From assembly GCA_002336895.1 (NCBI GenBank), contig DDFC01000008.1:124001-188000 (forward strand): a stretch of DNA of 64,000 nt. The letters are read 5' to 3'. This document shows, one piece after another, positions 54,314 through 62,921 of the stretch. The DNA is from Verrucomicrobiaceae bacterium UBA1938 (GTDB lineage: Bacteria; Verrucomicrobiota; Verrucomicrobiia; Verrucomicrobiales; Verrucomicrobiaceae). Below the pieces are notes generated by a model that did no database searches, was not told the origin of the DNA, and saw only the letters and a program-made list of their open reading frames with translations. The translations under genes were made by a program, and so were the position numbers. Each line of letters starts with the position of its first letter. Position 1 is the first letter of the stretch.

Positions 54314-54703
54314 ATGCATGCAGAGATGAAACGTGCCCTCCAGATGAGTCTGATGATGCTGGTGCTGCTGATGCAGACAGCACCGCTGATCATCGTTGCC
54401 TCTCCGCAGGAGGAGAAATGCCAGATGGCATGCTGTGGGTGGCTGGAGGTGGCAGGCATGTCAGACTGCTCGTGCGCCGAGCCATCTTTCCCGGATCAGA
54501 ATCTCCCCGCACAACTGCCGCCTGCCTCTGAAGGTCGCGGCTTTACCCCGCAGGTGGTGTGGACGGAGCTGTCGCAGGATTTTCATTTCTCTCCTTTCCA
54601 GGAAAAACAGACGGGCTGCACGATCCGGCCCACTGCTGAGGGGCGCGCCAGCACCCGGCCTCATGTAAGGCTGAGCGTGCTGCACTGCTCCCTGCTGACC
54701 TGA
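54314..54703 (+). CDS. Small secreted Cys-rich protein next to copper genes
   Basis: 129 residues; an ATG at 54326 (MKRALQ) is a plausible alternative start. A hydrophobic segment (MSLMMLVLLMQTAPLIIVAS) precedes EKCQMACCGWLEVAGMSDCSC, giving five or six cysteines in about 25 residues. The rest is of low complexity. It is 106 bp before the CopA-CopB fusion and may act as a metal sensor or chaperone in the periplasm. Family not recognised. Confidence 0.55.
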   Translation: MHAEMKRALQMSLMMLVLLMQTAPLIIVASPQEEKCQMACCGWLEVAGMSDCSCAEPSFPDQNLPAQLPPASEGRGFTPQVVWTELSQDFHFSPFQEKQTGCTIRPTAEGRASTRPHVRLSVLHCSLLT

Positions 54704-54809
54704 ATCCGGCCGAGCACAGACGCACTGTGCCTGCATCACACGGTCCCATCAGGGGCCTCATGCTTTGCAGGCGTGGCCTCTTGTCACAACGCCCTGATTC
54801 AGCTTCCCC

Positions 54810-57005
54810 GTGAAAACACTTTCTCTTTTGGCGTGTGCCGTACTCCTGGCACCCGGCGCAGCTCTTGCCTGCGACACCTGCAAGAAACCCCAACCGTCCC
54901 CCGGCCAGCGGGTCGTCGAGTACGACCTGCACATCTCCGAGCAGCGCCTTGCCCCTGCGGGCAGGAAAGTGCGTGCCCTCATCATCAATGGAGGCATCCC
55001 CGGGCCGGTGCTGCGTTTCCGTGAGGGGGACTACGCCCGCATCCGCGTCCACAATGACCTGCGGAATGAGGAGACCTCCACGCACTGGCACGGCCTGCTG
55101 CTGCCAAACAAGGAGGATGGCGTGCCACACGTCACCACACCCCCGATCAAGCCCGGCACCACCCACACCTTTGAGTTTCCGCTGCGGCAGAGCGGCACCT
55201 ACTGGTTTCATTCCCACACCCACCTGCAGGAGCAGAGCGGCGTTTACGGCGGCATCGTCGTGGAGCCGCGCGGCGGCGAGCCGGTGAAGGCAGACCGCGA
55301 GCAGGTGCTCATCCTCTCCGACTGGACCAATACCGACCCGCATGAGGTCATGCGCATGCTCATGCGCGGCAGCGACTACTTCGGCCTCATGCGGAAGAAC
55401 TCGCAGACCATCCTCGGCGCGTGGCAGCGCGGCAATCTGAAGGACTACTTCCTCAGAGAATGGAATCGCATGGTGCCGATGGACGTCTCCGATGTGGGCT
55501 ACCACGCCTTTTTAATCAATGGCCAGCGGCAGACCCGCATCACCGGCAGCCCCGGCGAGCGCGTGCGCCTGAGGGTCATCAATGCCTCCGCCGCCACCTA
55601 CTACCATCTCAGCTCCAGCGCTGGTCCTATGACCATCGTGGCAGCAGATGGCCCGCCCGTGCAGCCTGTGCAGGTGGGCAGCTTTCTCATGGCCATCGCA
55701 GAAACCTACGACCTCATCATCACCATTCCCGCCGGTGGCGAGTATGAGCTGCGGGCCACCGCACAGGACGGCAGCGGGTACGCCTCCGCCTTCTTTGGCG
55801 AGGGAGAGCGGCATGCGGCCGCCAGCCCTCCGCGCCCCAATCTCTACCAGATGGATCAGATGCTCGCCCTCTCGCTGGAAGAGCAGGAGGCAGATCCCCG
55901 CGCCCCACTCCGGCTGCCCCGCCCAGGCTCGCCTTACAAGCTGCTCAAAGCCACGCATGACACGACGCTTCCGTCAAAACTCCCGCTCCGCCGGATCACC
56001 CTGCACCTCACCGGAGACATGGTGCGCTACGTCTGGAGCTTCAATGGCAGGACCATCGCCCAGGAGCCTTATATCAAGATCAGGAAGGGGGAGATCATCG
56101 AGCTGGAGCTGGTGAATGACAGCATGATGCACCACCCCATACACCTGCACGGCCATTTCTTCCGCCTGTTGCTGGGCGGCGGCTCACGCTCCCCACTCAA
56201 GCACACCGTCGATGTCCCCCCCATGGGCCGGCGGCTGGTCGAATTTGAGGCCAATGAAGACAAGGACTGGATGTTCCACTGCCATATCCTCTATCACATG
56301 ATGAGCGGCATGGCCCGGGTGTTTCGCTATGAGACGGACGATACTGCCGCGCCTCATCATCATGGCGATAATATGAGCGAGACAACTGAGGACACGCTCG
56401 CCAATGCCGCCGGGCTCACCGGCATGACGGCCGTGTCTCACGCTGAGCACACAGCCAAGCCGCGCTCCTTTTTCAGCCATGATCACGCCGCCGCCGGACT
56501 CGGCGAGCACGCCCATGACATGAGCTATTTCTGGGGCGCGGCATCTCTCCAGACGCAGATGAGCAACGGCCTGCTTTCCTGGATGAACCCGAAAAACAAC
56601 CTGCTCCTCTCCTGGGAGCTGGGCTGGCGGCGCAAGCCCTACACCGAGCATGAAGTGGACGCGATCTACCAGCGCTACTTCAACATGAACTTCCAGGCCT
56701 ACGCAGGCTTCCGCTTTGCCAACCATGGCGGCGGAAACCGAATCATCGCCGGGTTCAACTACCGCCTCCCCCTCATGTTCCTCGCGGACTTCACCGTGGA
56801 CGGCAACGGCAACGGCCGGTTTCAGATTTCCAAGCGCTTTCAGCTCACCCCGCGCCTCGGTGTGTCTGGCTACGCTTTTTATGACACCGGCAGCCGCTGG
56901 GAATGGAGCACCGCAGCCGACTACACGCTGGCGCGCAATGTCTCCCTCTCCGCCAGCTATCACAGCGACTACGGCCCCGGCGTCGGCCTCATCATCCGCT
57001 TTTGA
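54810..57005 (+). CDS. Fusion of a multicopper oxidase (CopA-like) and a CopB-like outer-membrane barrel
   Basis: 731 residues, GTG start, signal peptide (1-20). Residues ~35-520 are a multicopper oxidase with all copper-ligand blocks: THWHG (92-94), HSHTH (134-138), HHPIHLHGHF and HCHILYHMMSGM. A His-rich linker (~525-590) carries DHAAAGLGEHAHDMS, and residues ~590-731 form antiparallel strands ending in the terminal Phe (GVGLIIRF) typical of outer-membrane barrels and of CopB. In Pseudomonas and others CopA and CopB are separate proteins. It would oxidise Cu(I) in the periplasm and tie the activity to the outer membrane. Confidence 0.86.
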   Translation: MKTLSLLACAVLLAPGAALACDTCKKPQPSPGQRVVEYDLHISEQRLAPAGRKVRALIINGGIPGPVLRFREGDYARIRVHNDLRNEETSTHWHGLLLPNKEDGVPHVTTPPIKPGTTHTFEFPLRQSGTYWFHSHTHLQEQSGVYGGIVVEPRGGEPVKADREQVLILSDWTNTDPHEVMRMLMRGSDYFGLMRKNSQTILGAWQRGNLKDYFLREWNRMVPMDVSDVGYHAFLINGQRQTRITGSPGERVRLRVINASAATYYHLSSSAGPMTIVAADGPPVQPVQVGSFLMAIAETYDLIITIPAGGEYELRATAQDGSGYASAFFGEGERHAAASPPRPNLYQMDQMLALSLEEQEADPRAPLRLPRPGSPYKLLKATHDTTLPSKLPLRRITLHLTGDMVRYVWSFNGRTIAQEPYIKIRKGEIIELELVNDSMMHHPIHLHGHFFRLLLGGGSRSPLKHTVDVPPMGRRLVEFEANEDKDWMFHCHILYHMMSGMARVFRYETDDTAAPHHHGDNMSETTEDTLANAAGLTGMTAVSHAEHTAKPRSFFSHDHAAAGLGEHAHDMSYFWGAASLQTQMSNGLLSWMNPKNNLLLSWELGWRRKPYTEHEVDAIYQRYFNMNFQAYAGFRFANHGGGNRIIAGFNYRLPLMFLADFTVDGNGNGRFQISKRFQLTPRLGVSGYAFYDTGSRWEWSTAADYTLARNVSLSASYHSDYGPGVGLIIRF

Positions 57006-57058
57006 TGGAACTCAAACCATCAACTCTGCACCCCAAAATAAAACACAGACATACAACC

Positions 57059-57310
57059 ATGAAAACAAACACACTCATCCTTCTCTCCAGCCTGCTGCTC
57101 AGTTTTGGGCTCATCTCCTGTGCCGGAACCTCCAGCACTGGCGGTGCCAAACCCTATCCGCTGAAGGTCTGCCTCGTCACAGGCAATGACCTCGACAGCA
57201 TGGGCGGCCCCGTCAGCACCGTGTACAACGGCCAGGAGATCAAGTTCTGCTGCAAGCCCTGCCTCAGGAAGTTCGAGGCCAATCCTGCCAAGTATCTCTC
57301 GAAGCTCTAA
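57059..57310 (+). CDS. TRASH/YHS-like metal-binding lipoprotein
   Basis: 83 residues. Lipoprotein signal with lipobox LISC (Cys21). The mature part, KVCLVTGNDLDSMGGPVSTV and then IKFCCKPCLRKFEANPAKYL, has the C-x(n)-FCC-x-x-C-x-x-x-F pattern of TRASH/YHS modules. Similar to the protein at 19253. 53 bp after the CopA-CopB fusion, so probably one operon; likely copper buffering in the periplasm. Confidence 0.75.
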   Translation: MKTNTLILLSSLLLSFGLISCAGTSSTGGAKPYPLKVCLVTGNDLDSMGGPVSTVYNGQEIKFCCKPCLRKFEANPAKYLSKL

Positions 57311-57416
57311 GCAGCCCGGCCTTCTCCGCTCTCGCATACGCGCGGCGGCGGCAAACCATTTCCCAGGCGGTGTCCTGCAGCCTGGGGCTCCAGACAACAA
57401 TAAACACAAATACACC

Positions 57417-57728
57417 ATGAAAACGAAGCTCATCCGCACCACCCTCCTCGGCAGCAGTGCGCTCAGCGCCCTGCTGCTCGCCTCCTGCCAGGCTCCCGCC
57501 TCTGCGCCACACAGCGCAGTCACATGAATCAAGTGCCACACCATTCACTTCATGTCGCCTGCCTCCAATGGCCCTGGCCCGAAGGGGCTCGTGACTCTGA
57601 AGCACTCTGACAGCATGAGCTGTGCTGACTGTGAAAACCAGGTCGTGGCCATGCTGAAAAGCGGCAGCCTGACCACTCATGCATGCAAGACCTGCGGAGG
57701 CACTCTGCACCACTGCACCGGCCACTGA
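57417..57728 (+). pseudogene. Cys-rich lipoprotein gene with an in-frame TGA
   Basis: The ATG at 57417 opens a lipoprotein signal (MKTKLIRTTLLGSSALSALL, then LASC). At codon 37 a TGA (57525-57527) ends it, but the same frame runs on for 66 more codons to a TGA at 57726, with strong coding look: IKCHTIHFMSPASNGP and then SMSCADCENQ, HACKTCGGTLHHCTGH. The TGA stands three residues before Cys, where the first Cys of a CxxC pair would be. It can be a nonsense mutation of TGC/TGT, a readthrough or selenocysteine site, or a sequencing error. No clear bacterial SECIS stem follows. Confidence 0.7.
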
Positions 57729-57778
57729 TCCATGCCAGGGGCAAATGCCGCCTGCGCACGCGCCGCAGGCGGTCTTGC

Positions 57779-58297
57779 TCACTGGCAGTCGCAGTCCAGG
57801 CAGCCATGCCTGGCGCAGCTGCGGCAGATGTTTTCCACCTGCGCACGCAGTTTCTGCCGAGCGCGCAGGAGTCGCACATTCACCGTATTGACGCGCTGCT
57901 GGGCGGTCTTGGCGATCTCTGTGGGTGACTCTCCGCCGAGATCGATGCGCCTCAGCAGCTCCGCATCCGCCTCAGGCAGCAGAGGCAGCATTTTCATCAC
58001 ACACTGACACAGGGTCTTTTCATCCTCGAGAGAAACGGACTGCGGCAGCTCCAGCCGGAGCATGGGCAGCGCTTTTTCCTGCGTCATCCTGCGCCGGTGC
58101 GCATCGATGATGGCATGGCGCAGCACACGGTAAAACCACACCACGACCCCCTCGCTGTCCGCAGGCGCCTGACCGGAGCGCAGCGCCTTCAGCAGGCATT
58201 CCTGCACCAGATCGGCCGCCAGATCGGGGTCTCCCGTGCGGGAGCGCGCAAAGCCCACAAAGGCATCGAGATGCTGAAGAAGCGCGTCCGGGATCAT
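57779..58297 (-). CDS. ECF-type RNA polymerase sigma factor with Cys-rich C-terminal tail
   Basis: 172 residues. Region 2: DPDLAADLVQECLLKALRSG and VVVWFYRVLRHAIIDAHRRR. Region 4 helix-turn-helix: GESPTEIAKTAQQRVNTVNV followed by RLLRARQKLR. The last 15 residues (CRSCARHGCLDCDCQ) hold five cysteines, a tail like that described for metal-sensing CorE-type sigmas, where it binds copper or zinc. It is convergent with the metal lipoprotein genes and divergent from the HMA-MauE gene. No anti-sigma gene adjoins, fitting direct metal sensing. Confidence 0.82.
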   Translation of the reverse strand: MIPDALLQHLDAFVGFARSRTGDPDLAADLVQECLLKALRSGQAPADSEGVVVWFYRVLRHAIIDAHRRRMTQEKALPMLRLELPQSVSLEDEKTLCQCVMKMLPLLPEADAELLRRIDLGGESPTEIAKTAQQRVNTVNVRLLRARQKLRAQVENICRSCARHGCLDCDCQ

Positions 58298-58305
58298 CAC
58301 CCGAT

Positions 58306-58352
58306 CATACGAGGCGTAAGAAAGCCTGTAACATTTTTTATCTGCTGCGTGA
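58306..58352. promoter_or_regulatory. Candidate divergent ECF-type promoters
   Basis: A shared TGTAACA/TGTTACA element (58327-58333) is followed on the minus strand, after 15 nt, by CGTATG (towards the sigma gene) and on the plus strand, after 14 nt, by CGTGAG. That fits ECF-like -35/-10 boxes and could mean autoregulation. The minus-strand -10 lies only about 8 nt from the ATG, implying an almost leaderless mRNA. Weak evidence. Confidence 0.3.
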
Positions 58353-58407
58353 GCAGGAATGAAGGGGGCATCCCTTCGGCCAACTCTTAACTCAACCTCT
58401 GAAATCC

Positions 58408-59130
58408 ATGAACCTTCCACAGAAATTCGAACTCACCGGCTTGTCCTGCACCTCCTGCGTGGAAAAAATCACCGCAAGGCTGCAGAAGCATCCAGACATC
58501 ACCGAAGCTGTCGTCACCCTGCATCCTCCCCAGGCCAGCATCAGGACCAATCACGTGCTTAGCGATGAGGAAATGAACGAGTGGCTGCGTCCTCTGGGGA
58601 AGTATCAGGTGGCCGCGCCGGCTGCTTCTGACGAATCCGAGCTGCCCGACACAAGCACCAGCACTTACCGTCCGCTCATCATCCTTCTGAGCTATCTGCT
58701 GCTGGTTATCACGGCAGTGAATGTGATGAAGGGCGGCTTTGATCCGGCGCTTTCCATGCGGCTTTTCATGGGCGGCTTCTTCATCGCTTTTTCCTTCTTC
58801 AAAATGCTCGACCTGCGCGGCTTTAGCGATGCCTACCGCAGCTACGATCTCGTGGTCAAGGTGCTGCCATCGTATGGATTCGTGTATCCCTTCATCGAGC
58901 TCCTTCTCGGCCTCGCCTACCTGGCTAACGTGCAACCCACTTGGGTGAATGCCATCACGGCGCTGATCATGGGCGTGAGCCTGCTGGGCGTGCTCAGGGC
59001 GGTGATGTCCAGGAAAGCCATACGCTGCGCCTGCCTCGGCACGGTTTTCAACCTGCCCATGTCCACCGTCACCATCATCGAAGACGGCCTCATGCTGGTC
59101 ATGGCATGCTGGGCACTGATCCATCCATGA
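58408..59130 (+). CDS. HMA domain fused to a MauE/DoxX-like membrane domain
   Basis: 240 residues. N-terminal heavy-metal-associated domain (KFELTGLSCTSCVEKITARL; CxxC metal site Cys14/Cys17), a ~20-residue linker, then four transmembrane helices (about 90-240) of the MauE type with GFVYPFIELLLGLAYL and a conserved IRCACLGT cysteine pair. It may traffic copper or pass electrons/thiols across the inner membrane. Divergent from the Cys-tailed sigma factor, which is its likely regulator. Confidence 0.82.
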   Translation: MNLPQKFELTGLSCTSCVEKITARLQKHPDITEAVVTLHPPQASIRTNHVLSDEEMNEWLRPLGKYQVAAPAASDESELPDTSTSTYRPLIILLSYLLLVITAVNVMKGGFDPALSMRLFMGGFFIAFSFFKMLDLRGFSDAYRSYDLVVKVLPSYGFVYPFIELLLGLAYLANVQPTWVNAITALIMGVSLLGVLRAVMSRKAIRCACLGTVFNLPMSTVTIIEDGLMLVMACWALIHP

Positions 59131-59172
59131 GGACAGGCTATGCCGCTTGTGTCTTGCTGTGGCGGCAAGCCG

Positions 59173-60120
59173 TCATGATTTCGTCTCATACACCGCGCCT
59201 AGCTTTAGCAGCAGGGCTTCCAGCTTGGAGTAGTACTCGTCCTCGTTCATCTTGGCGCGCTGGTCTTTGAGCGTTTTTAGTTCGCGTTCGAGAGCATCGC
59301 GGGTGGTGCGCTGGGCGTCGGTGAGCTGCTGCTCTTCGGGGCTGAGGACGAGGACGAGCTGCGCGGCGCGTGCACCATCAATGGGGGCTGCGGTGGTGGC
59401 GGGGGCTTCGGCTTCCAGCACCTCGCTGCGGGTGCCGATGCCGTCGCCGTTGTCTTCGATCAGGGCGTGCTCGGTGGCCAGGCGGCCTTCGTTTTCATAG
59501 AAGAGCGCGGCGGACTTGCTGGCGTGGCGGAAGGCTTCGAGAAGAGAGACCTGCTTGTCCTGATTCAGGTCGGCGTCGGGCAGTCCGCCGATGGCTTCGG
59601 CGAAGTACTCGCCAAAGCGGGCGTAGAAGACTTCGTCAGGGCTTTTGGTGGAGGTGATGATGATGCGGCCTTTGCCGGAGAGCGCCTTTAAAAAGCCGCC
59701 GCTGGAGGAGGCGGTGTGGATCACGGCCACCTCCTGCTTCAGCGGCTTGAGCCAGCCTGCGAGCTGTTTCATATCCAGGTCCGGCCCCTCGGTGTTGAAC
59801 TTGGCATCGCGCCCGTCAAAGGTGCCGTGGCCGATGAGCACCAGCCAGAGCGAGTGCGAGGCATCGGCGGTGGTGAGAGCCTGGGCGAGATCCTCCACAG
59901 ATTTCTCTCCGCGTATGATCTTGGAGGGCACTTCGGCTTTGACGCAGGCGTTCGTCCACGCCGTGACCTGGGTTTGGAATTTCTTGCCGTATTCCTCCGT
60001 GCCGGATGCACCGAGGACGATGACGACATCCAGCGTGCGCGGGGCGGCGTGGAGCTGCATGCCGGTCAGCATGAGACAGAGGGCGGTCCAGAGCTTAAGC
60101 GCGTTCAGATGTTTCATCAT
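59173..60120 (-). CDS. Secreted caspase-fold-like protein with EF-hand, catalytic Cys apparently replaced
   Basis: 315 residues with a signal peptide (about 3-25). Residues ~28-175 resemble the caspase/legumain (C13/C14) fold: VVIVLGASGTEEYGKKF, then LVLIGHGTFDGRDAKFN (His of the dyad) and VAVIHTASSSGGFLKAL, where active members have Cys before x-S-G-G. Here it is Ser. DADLNQDKQVSLLEAF (about 198-213) is an EF-hand-like loop. A helical tail follows. The start overlaps the stop of the VWA gene (ATGA), so they are coupled. Perhaps a pseudo-protease. Confidence 0.68.
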   Translation of the reverse strand: MMKHLNALKLWTALCLMLTGMQLHAAPRTLDVVIVLGASGTEEYGKKFQTQVTAWTNACVKAEVPSKIIRGEKSVEDLAQALTTADASHSLWLVLIGHGTFDGRDAKFNTEGPDLDMKQLAGWLKPLKQEVAVIHTASSSGGFLKALSGKGRIIITSTKSPDEVFYARFGEYFAEAIGGLPDADLNQDKQVSLLEAFRHASKSAALFYENEGRLATEHALIEDNGDGIGTRSEVLEAEAPATTAAPIDGARAAQLVLVLSPEEQQLTDAQRTTRDALERELKTLKDQRAKMNEDEYYSKLEALLLKLGAVYETKS

Positions 60121-62432
60121 GCCATGCCTCCCTTTCTACGCAGAAACCACTCCGCGCCGATGAGCAGCAGCAGCGCAAGGAAGATCCACGGCGAGTGCCA
60201 CAGCGGGGTGGAAAGCGTGACCTCCACTGGCACGCGGATGTTTTTCAGCAGCTCCGGCAGGCGACCGATCTCCTCCAGTGTGAGCATCTGCCCCTGGGTG
60301 TCCGTGGCGATGCGCTGCATCAGCGCCTTGTCGGGCTCCAGACGGCTGAACTCCACGGCCTGCGGATCGTACGTCCATCCAGTGGCGCGGGTGCCGAGGG
60401 TGGCGTGCTTTTCCATGTCCTCCACGCTGGCGGTGGCGCGGTAGTTTCCAGCGGCGCTGGCAAAGAACTCGGTCTCAAACAGCCCCGCCTCCTTGAGGCT
60501 GGGCTCGGCGAAGAGCTGGGATTTTTTGCCGTCGGGCTGTGTCACCTCCACCTTCACCATGGCGTCTCCGTGGGCTTTGAAGGCGCGGTCTCGTACACGC
60601 ACGGAGAGCTTCACACGCTCGCGGTCGGCGGCGTCGGTTTCTGCGGCGAAGGTGATGCTGTCCGTCACATCCACCACCAGCCAGCGCATGAGCTGCCGCC
60701 AGGCACGCTCCATGTCCTTGCGCTGCTCCTCGTCCTTCATGCCCCAGCGCCAGAGGTCCGCCACCAGCACACTGCCTACGCGGCCTTCGCCAAAGCGCTG
60801 GGACACGATGGCCGGCACCGTGGTCTGCGCTGCGTCTGACACCGTGGCCAGAATGCTGGCGCCCGGTTTGATGGAGAAGGTCTGATTGATGGAAAAGAAG
60901 GCGGGCATGGTGGCCAGGCGCTTCTCATCCTCGGCGCGGTCGGTGCGCAGGCGCATCCAGGGCTCCAGCCAGCCTTCACGGGTTAAATTAAAGCGCGCAT
61001 CCAGCATCGGGCCCGTGGTGCTGGTGCGGTCCAGGTACACCGGGAGCATGCTGCCGATGGGCGTGTGGTCATACCCGCCTGCCTGGTAGCACTCCTGCCC
61101 GCCGAGCATGAGCAGCGCGCCGCCGCGCTCGCTGACAAAGCGCTGGATCAGATGCATCTGCTCCTGGGTAAAGAAGGCTGCCTCCAGGTCATCGATGATG
61201 ATGGCGCGGTACTCGCTGAAAAGATCCTCGGCGGATTTGGGGAAGCCGTCGCTGAGTTCTTTGGAATCCCGCGTGCCCAGACGGATGAGCACAGGCTGGT
61301 CGTAGCGCTGGGCTTCCTCGCCCTCCTTGGCACCAAAGCCACGGAAGAGCGGATTGCTGCTCTCTCCCGCATGGCCGCGCCATTCAAACTTGGGCTCGCG
61401 TTTGGCGATGCGCACGAGGCTCGGCATCTGGATGTCGTCATCTCCTGCGATGGCTCGGCGCAGGTACTTGTACTCCCAGTTTGGACGACCTGCGATGTAG
61501 AGCACGCGGTAGGGGCCTGCGCCGCGATCCGCCGCCAGCAGCCGCGTGTTGTTGGCCAGCGTGGCCTCTTTCACACCTTCGGCCTTGAGTTCAAGCTTGT
61601 GAAAGGTCACGCCCGGTTTGGCCACCGGGATGCGCAGTCGCACGGTCTGTGGCGAGTCTCCATTGAAGGTGATCTTCTCCGTCACCACCGCCTTGCCCTG
61701 CTCATCCAGCGCGGAAAGTGTGGCCTGTTTTCCACTGAGGCCATGGGAGGACACACGGGAGGTGAGGGTGATGGGCGCATCCTCAAAGGGGCTGGTGGCC
61801 ACCGTGGCATCCAGAATGGCGAGGTCCGGGGCAGGGGACTGCTTTCCAGCCAGCACGGTGAAGACGGGAGAACCAGCGGCCTGCGACTTCCACGCTGTGG
61901 CGTCTGTGGCATTGCCATCACTGATGAGCACCACGGCGGCGAGATTGCTGCCACCGCTGCGCAGCGTCATGAGCGTGCGGCAGAGGTCTGAGCGCGTACC
62001 GTCATATATAAGAGTGTGGAAATGCGGCACACTTTGCGTCTGGGCACCTGCCGTCATGAGACGCAGGCGGAAGTCCTCGCTCAGAGCGCGAATCCACGCT
62101 GCATCCTGCTTTCCATCATTGAGCGCTGCCGTGACCTGTGCGGCGCGTGTGGGCTCGCCGGGTTTTTCCGCAGTCTCCAGAGAGGCGCTGGTGTCCACCA
62201 GCACGATGATTTCATTCTCGCCCTTCTTCGGCTGCTGACTGGTCCACAGCGGGTCCAGCAGGCAGAGGGCTAGCAGAGCCAGAGCGGCCAGCTTGCAAAG
62301 CATGGCGGCCAGTCTGCGCCAGCCACGCAGCGGGCTGCGGCGGTAGCCCTGCCAGAGCAGCGCGAGGACGACCACGACCACCACGGCGGCGAGCCAGGTG
62401 CTGTGGGTGTTCTGCCAGAGGATGCGGGGCAT
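60117..62432 (-). CDS. VWA / BatA-like membrane protein with GATase-like segment
   Basis: 771 residues from the ATG at 62432. Two N-terminal helices (about 9-30 and 42-60), then a von Willebrand A-like stretch beginning IIVLVDTSASLETA (the MIDAS DxSxS), AAVVLISDGNAT and further beta structure. Residues ~290-480 include YIAGRPNWEYKYLRRAI and LLMLGGQECYQAGGYD (GATase-like). A C-terminal helix (WIFLALLLLIGAEWFL) ends it. This matches the large aerotolerance-like VWA proteins of Planctomycetota/Verrucomicrobiota. Translationally coupled to the caspase-like gene. Confidence 0.78.
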   Translation of the reverse strand: MPRILWQNTHSTWLAAVVVVVVLALLWQGYRRSPLRGWRRLAAMLCKLAALALLALCLLDPLWTSQQPKKGENEIIVLVDTSASLETAEKPGEPTRAAQVTAALNDGKQDAAWIRALSEDFRLRLMTAGAQTQSVPHFHTLIYDGTRSDLCRTLMTLRSGGSNLAAVVLISDGNATDATAWKSQAAGSPVFTVLAGKQSPAPDLAILDATVATSPFEDAPITLTSRVSSHGLSGKQATLSALDEQGKAVVTEKITFNGDSPQTVRLRIPVAKPGVTFHKLELKAEGVKEATLANNTRLLAADRGAGPYRVLYIAGRPNWEYKYLRRAIAGDDDIQMPSLVRIAKREPKFEWRGHAGESSNPLFRGFGAKEGEEAQRYDQPVLIRLGTRDSKELSDGFPKSAEDLFSEYRAIIIDDLEAAFFTQEQMHLIQRFVSERGGALLMLGGQECYQAGGYDHTPIGSMLPVYLDRTSTTGPMLDARFNLTREGWLEPWMRLRTDRAEDEKRLATMPAFFSINQTFSIKPGASILATVSDAAQTTVPAIVSQRFGEGRVGSVLVADLWRWGMKDEEQRKDMERAWRQLMRWLVVDVTDSITFAAETDAADRERVKLSVRVRDRAFKAHGDAMVKVEVTQPDGKKSQLFAEPSLKEAGLFETEFFASAAGNYRATASVEDMEKHATLGTRATGWTYDPQAVEFSRLEPDKALMQRIATDTQGQMLTLEEIGRLPELLKNIRVPVEVTLSTPLWHSPWIFLALLLLIGAEWFLRRKGGMA

Positions 62433-62507
62433 GGGCTGCCAGTAAACGTGAGGTGCGGCCAAAAAGCTACATGACAACCGCTGTCAACGGCACTCGTTGC
62501 CAAAAAA

Positions 62508-62822
62508 ATGAGCATCGAAGCGCTTGTCGGCGCGCCCATTCTCGATTTCATCCGGCGCATTATCACTCCCGCATCCGCCATGCCCCTCGTCGATCCCTAT
62601 GCATTCCAGCTCGCCGGTTTCAGCGAGGGCGACGTGGATGAGATCCTGGCCGATCTGGAATACCTGCACCGCAACTCACGCTGGACGCACCGGCGTGATC
62701 AGATCGAGCGCATGATCGTGGAATCTCCGGTGATTTTGCTCGATTTCCTGCGCAGTGTGAGGCCGGAAGTGGTGCGCAGCGCCATGATACCCCGGCGGGT
62801 CAAGGACGCGGTACTTCGTTAA
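62508..62822 (+). CDS. Small conserved protein, function unknown
   Basis: 104 residues. No signal peptide or membrane segment; mostly helical. Motif-like stretches: FQLAGFSEGDVDEILADLEY and LLDFLRSVRPEVVRSAM. It sits divergent from the VWA gene and 99 bp before secA. I do not recognise the family. Confidence 0.55.
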   Translation: MSIEALVGAPILDFIRRIITPASAMPLVDPYAFQLAGFSEGDVDEILADLEYLHRNSRWTHRRDQIERMIVESPVILLDFLRSVRPEVVRSAMIPRRVKDAVLR

Positions 62823-62921
62823 GACGGCCTTTTTGAGTCCTTGCGCACTGGCTGACATCCGCCACATTCGGCGTCCCTCCGTTCCGGCCATTGTGGGTCG
62901 GGCGTCGTATTCTATTTCCCC

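Noticed and set aside
57525..57600. Selenocysteine insertion at the TGA as the first explanation
   Set aside because: No convincing bacterial SECIS stem-loop (upper stem with G/U in the loop at the usual distance) and no sel genes in the window; kept only as an alternative to a nonsense mutation.
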